From the IMG/VR virus record IMGVR_UViG_3300009285_000643, positions 1 to 43,879 of that record: DNA of 43,879 nucleotides. One strand, written 5' to 3'. The first letter of the stretch is position 1, and the number at the start of each line of letters is the position of its first letter. The DNA is from a virus. The notes below the pieces were generated by a model. That model was given only the letters and a program-made list of their open reading frames with translations, was not told the origin of the DNA and searched no databases. Below, piece after piece: positions 43,617 through 43,879 of the stretch. A program made the position numbers and the translations under genes.

Positions 43617-43879
43617 CTTCACCCCTCCTATCCCCCCTATTCCCCGGAAGGTCTCCACCCCCCTCCCCCACGCTATCCTCCTCCTAACGCTCTCCGCCTT
43701 CCGACGCATGGAATTTACCTTGCGCCGCAGATTCGGCCCCAATTCCCTCAACTCCCATTCCTCCCACACTCTCACTCGCAGAATATCCCCAAATCTCCTC
43801 CTTGCCCCTCTCAGACCCCCTAGCGGGCATTTTATCCCGAATCCCCCCCCTCCCTCATGCCTGGCCACGCCTAGCGCCC
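43617..43879. other. Right-end non-coding region, pyrimidine-rich plus strand
   Basis: These 263 bases hold no convincing gene: the minus-strand frames are G-rich and low-complexity. The region must contain or receive the promoter for the late operon, but no clear -35/-10 pair could be read in it. Composition resembles 1-360 at the other end. Confidence 0.5.

Noticed and set aside
1-43879. Direct terminal repeat at the window ends
   Set aside because: The first and last ~60 bases do not match; only their composition is alike.

Overview
The window looks like a near-complete genome of a short-tailed (podovirus-type) double-stranded DNA phage or prophage of a bacterial host. The evidence is a P22-type portal, a large terminase, a scaffold and HK97-fold-like coat, two tail-adaptor-like proteins, a large nozzle-like protein, very long internal-virion-type proteins and no tape-measure protein. 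A peptidoglycan amidase indicates a bacterial host. The sequence is GC-rich with strong GGAGG ribosome-binding sites, and genes are commonly joined by ATGA, GTGA or TGATG overlaps. The host genus cannot be named from the sequence.

Layout. (1) Positions 1-858 are a pyrimidine-rich control region with strong palindromes and a good sigma-70-type promoter at 764-792. (2) Positions 859-4833, plus strand, are one compact operon of small unknown proteins. It ends with a short serine recombinase and a ribbon-helix-helix protein, then a bidirectional terminator at 4846-4870. (3) Positions 16566 down to 4929, minus strand, are the early or replication block. It starts with a small HTH regulator behind a palindrome-bearing promoter. 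It contains an RNA ligase, a PD-(D/E)XK nuclease, a RecA-like/AAA ATPase, an HNH enzyme, a replisome-organiser-type initiator with iteron-like repeats inside its gene, a DnaB helicase and a resolvase-like nuclease. There is no DNA polymerase or primase, so replication probably recruits the host replisome to the iteron site. (4) Position 16695-16949 is an isolated plus-strand gene divergent from the HTH gene. (5) Positions 18667 down to 16971 form the lysis block: two small membrane proteins (holin candidates), an HNH-like insert and the amidase. (6) Positions 43616 down to 18677, minus strand, are the packaging and virion block: small Zn-ribbon genes, terminases, portal, scaffold, coat, four tandem related small virion proteins, adaptors, nozzle, internal proteins and a collagen/beta-helix fibre.

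The most unusual features are the structured intergenic regions. Nearly every gap in the minus-strand early block holds a strong hairpin. One of these is a ~120-nt tRNA-like element closed by an 11-bp perfect stem, lying directly downstream of the RNA ligase gene. Others are the recombinase/RHH pair under an operator-bearing promoter, the duplicated virion proteins next to the coat gene, and many very small Zn-ribbon proteins. All functions below come from reading motifs; no database search was run.
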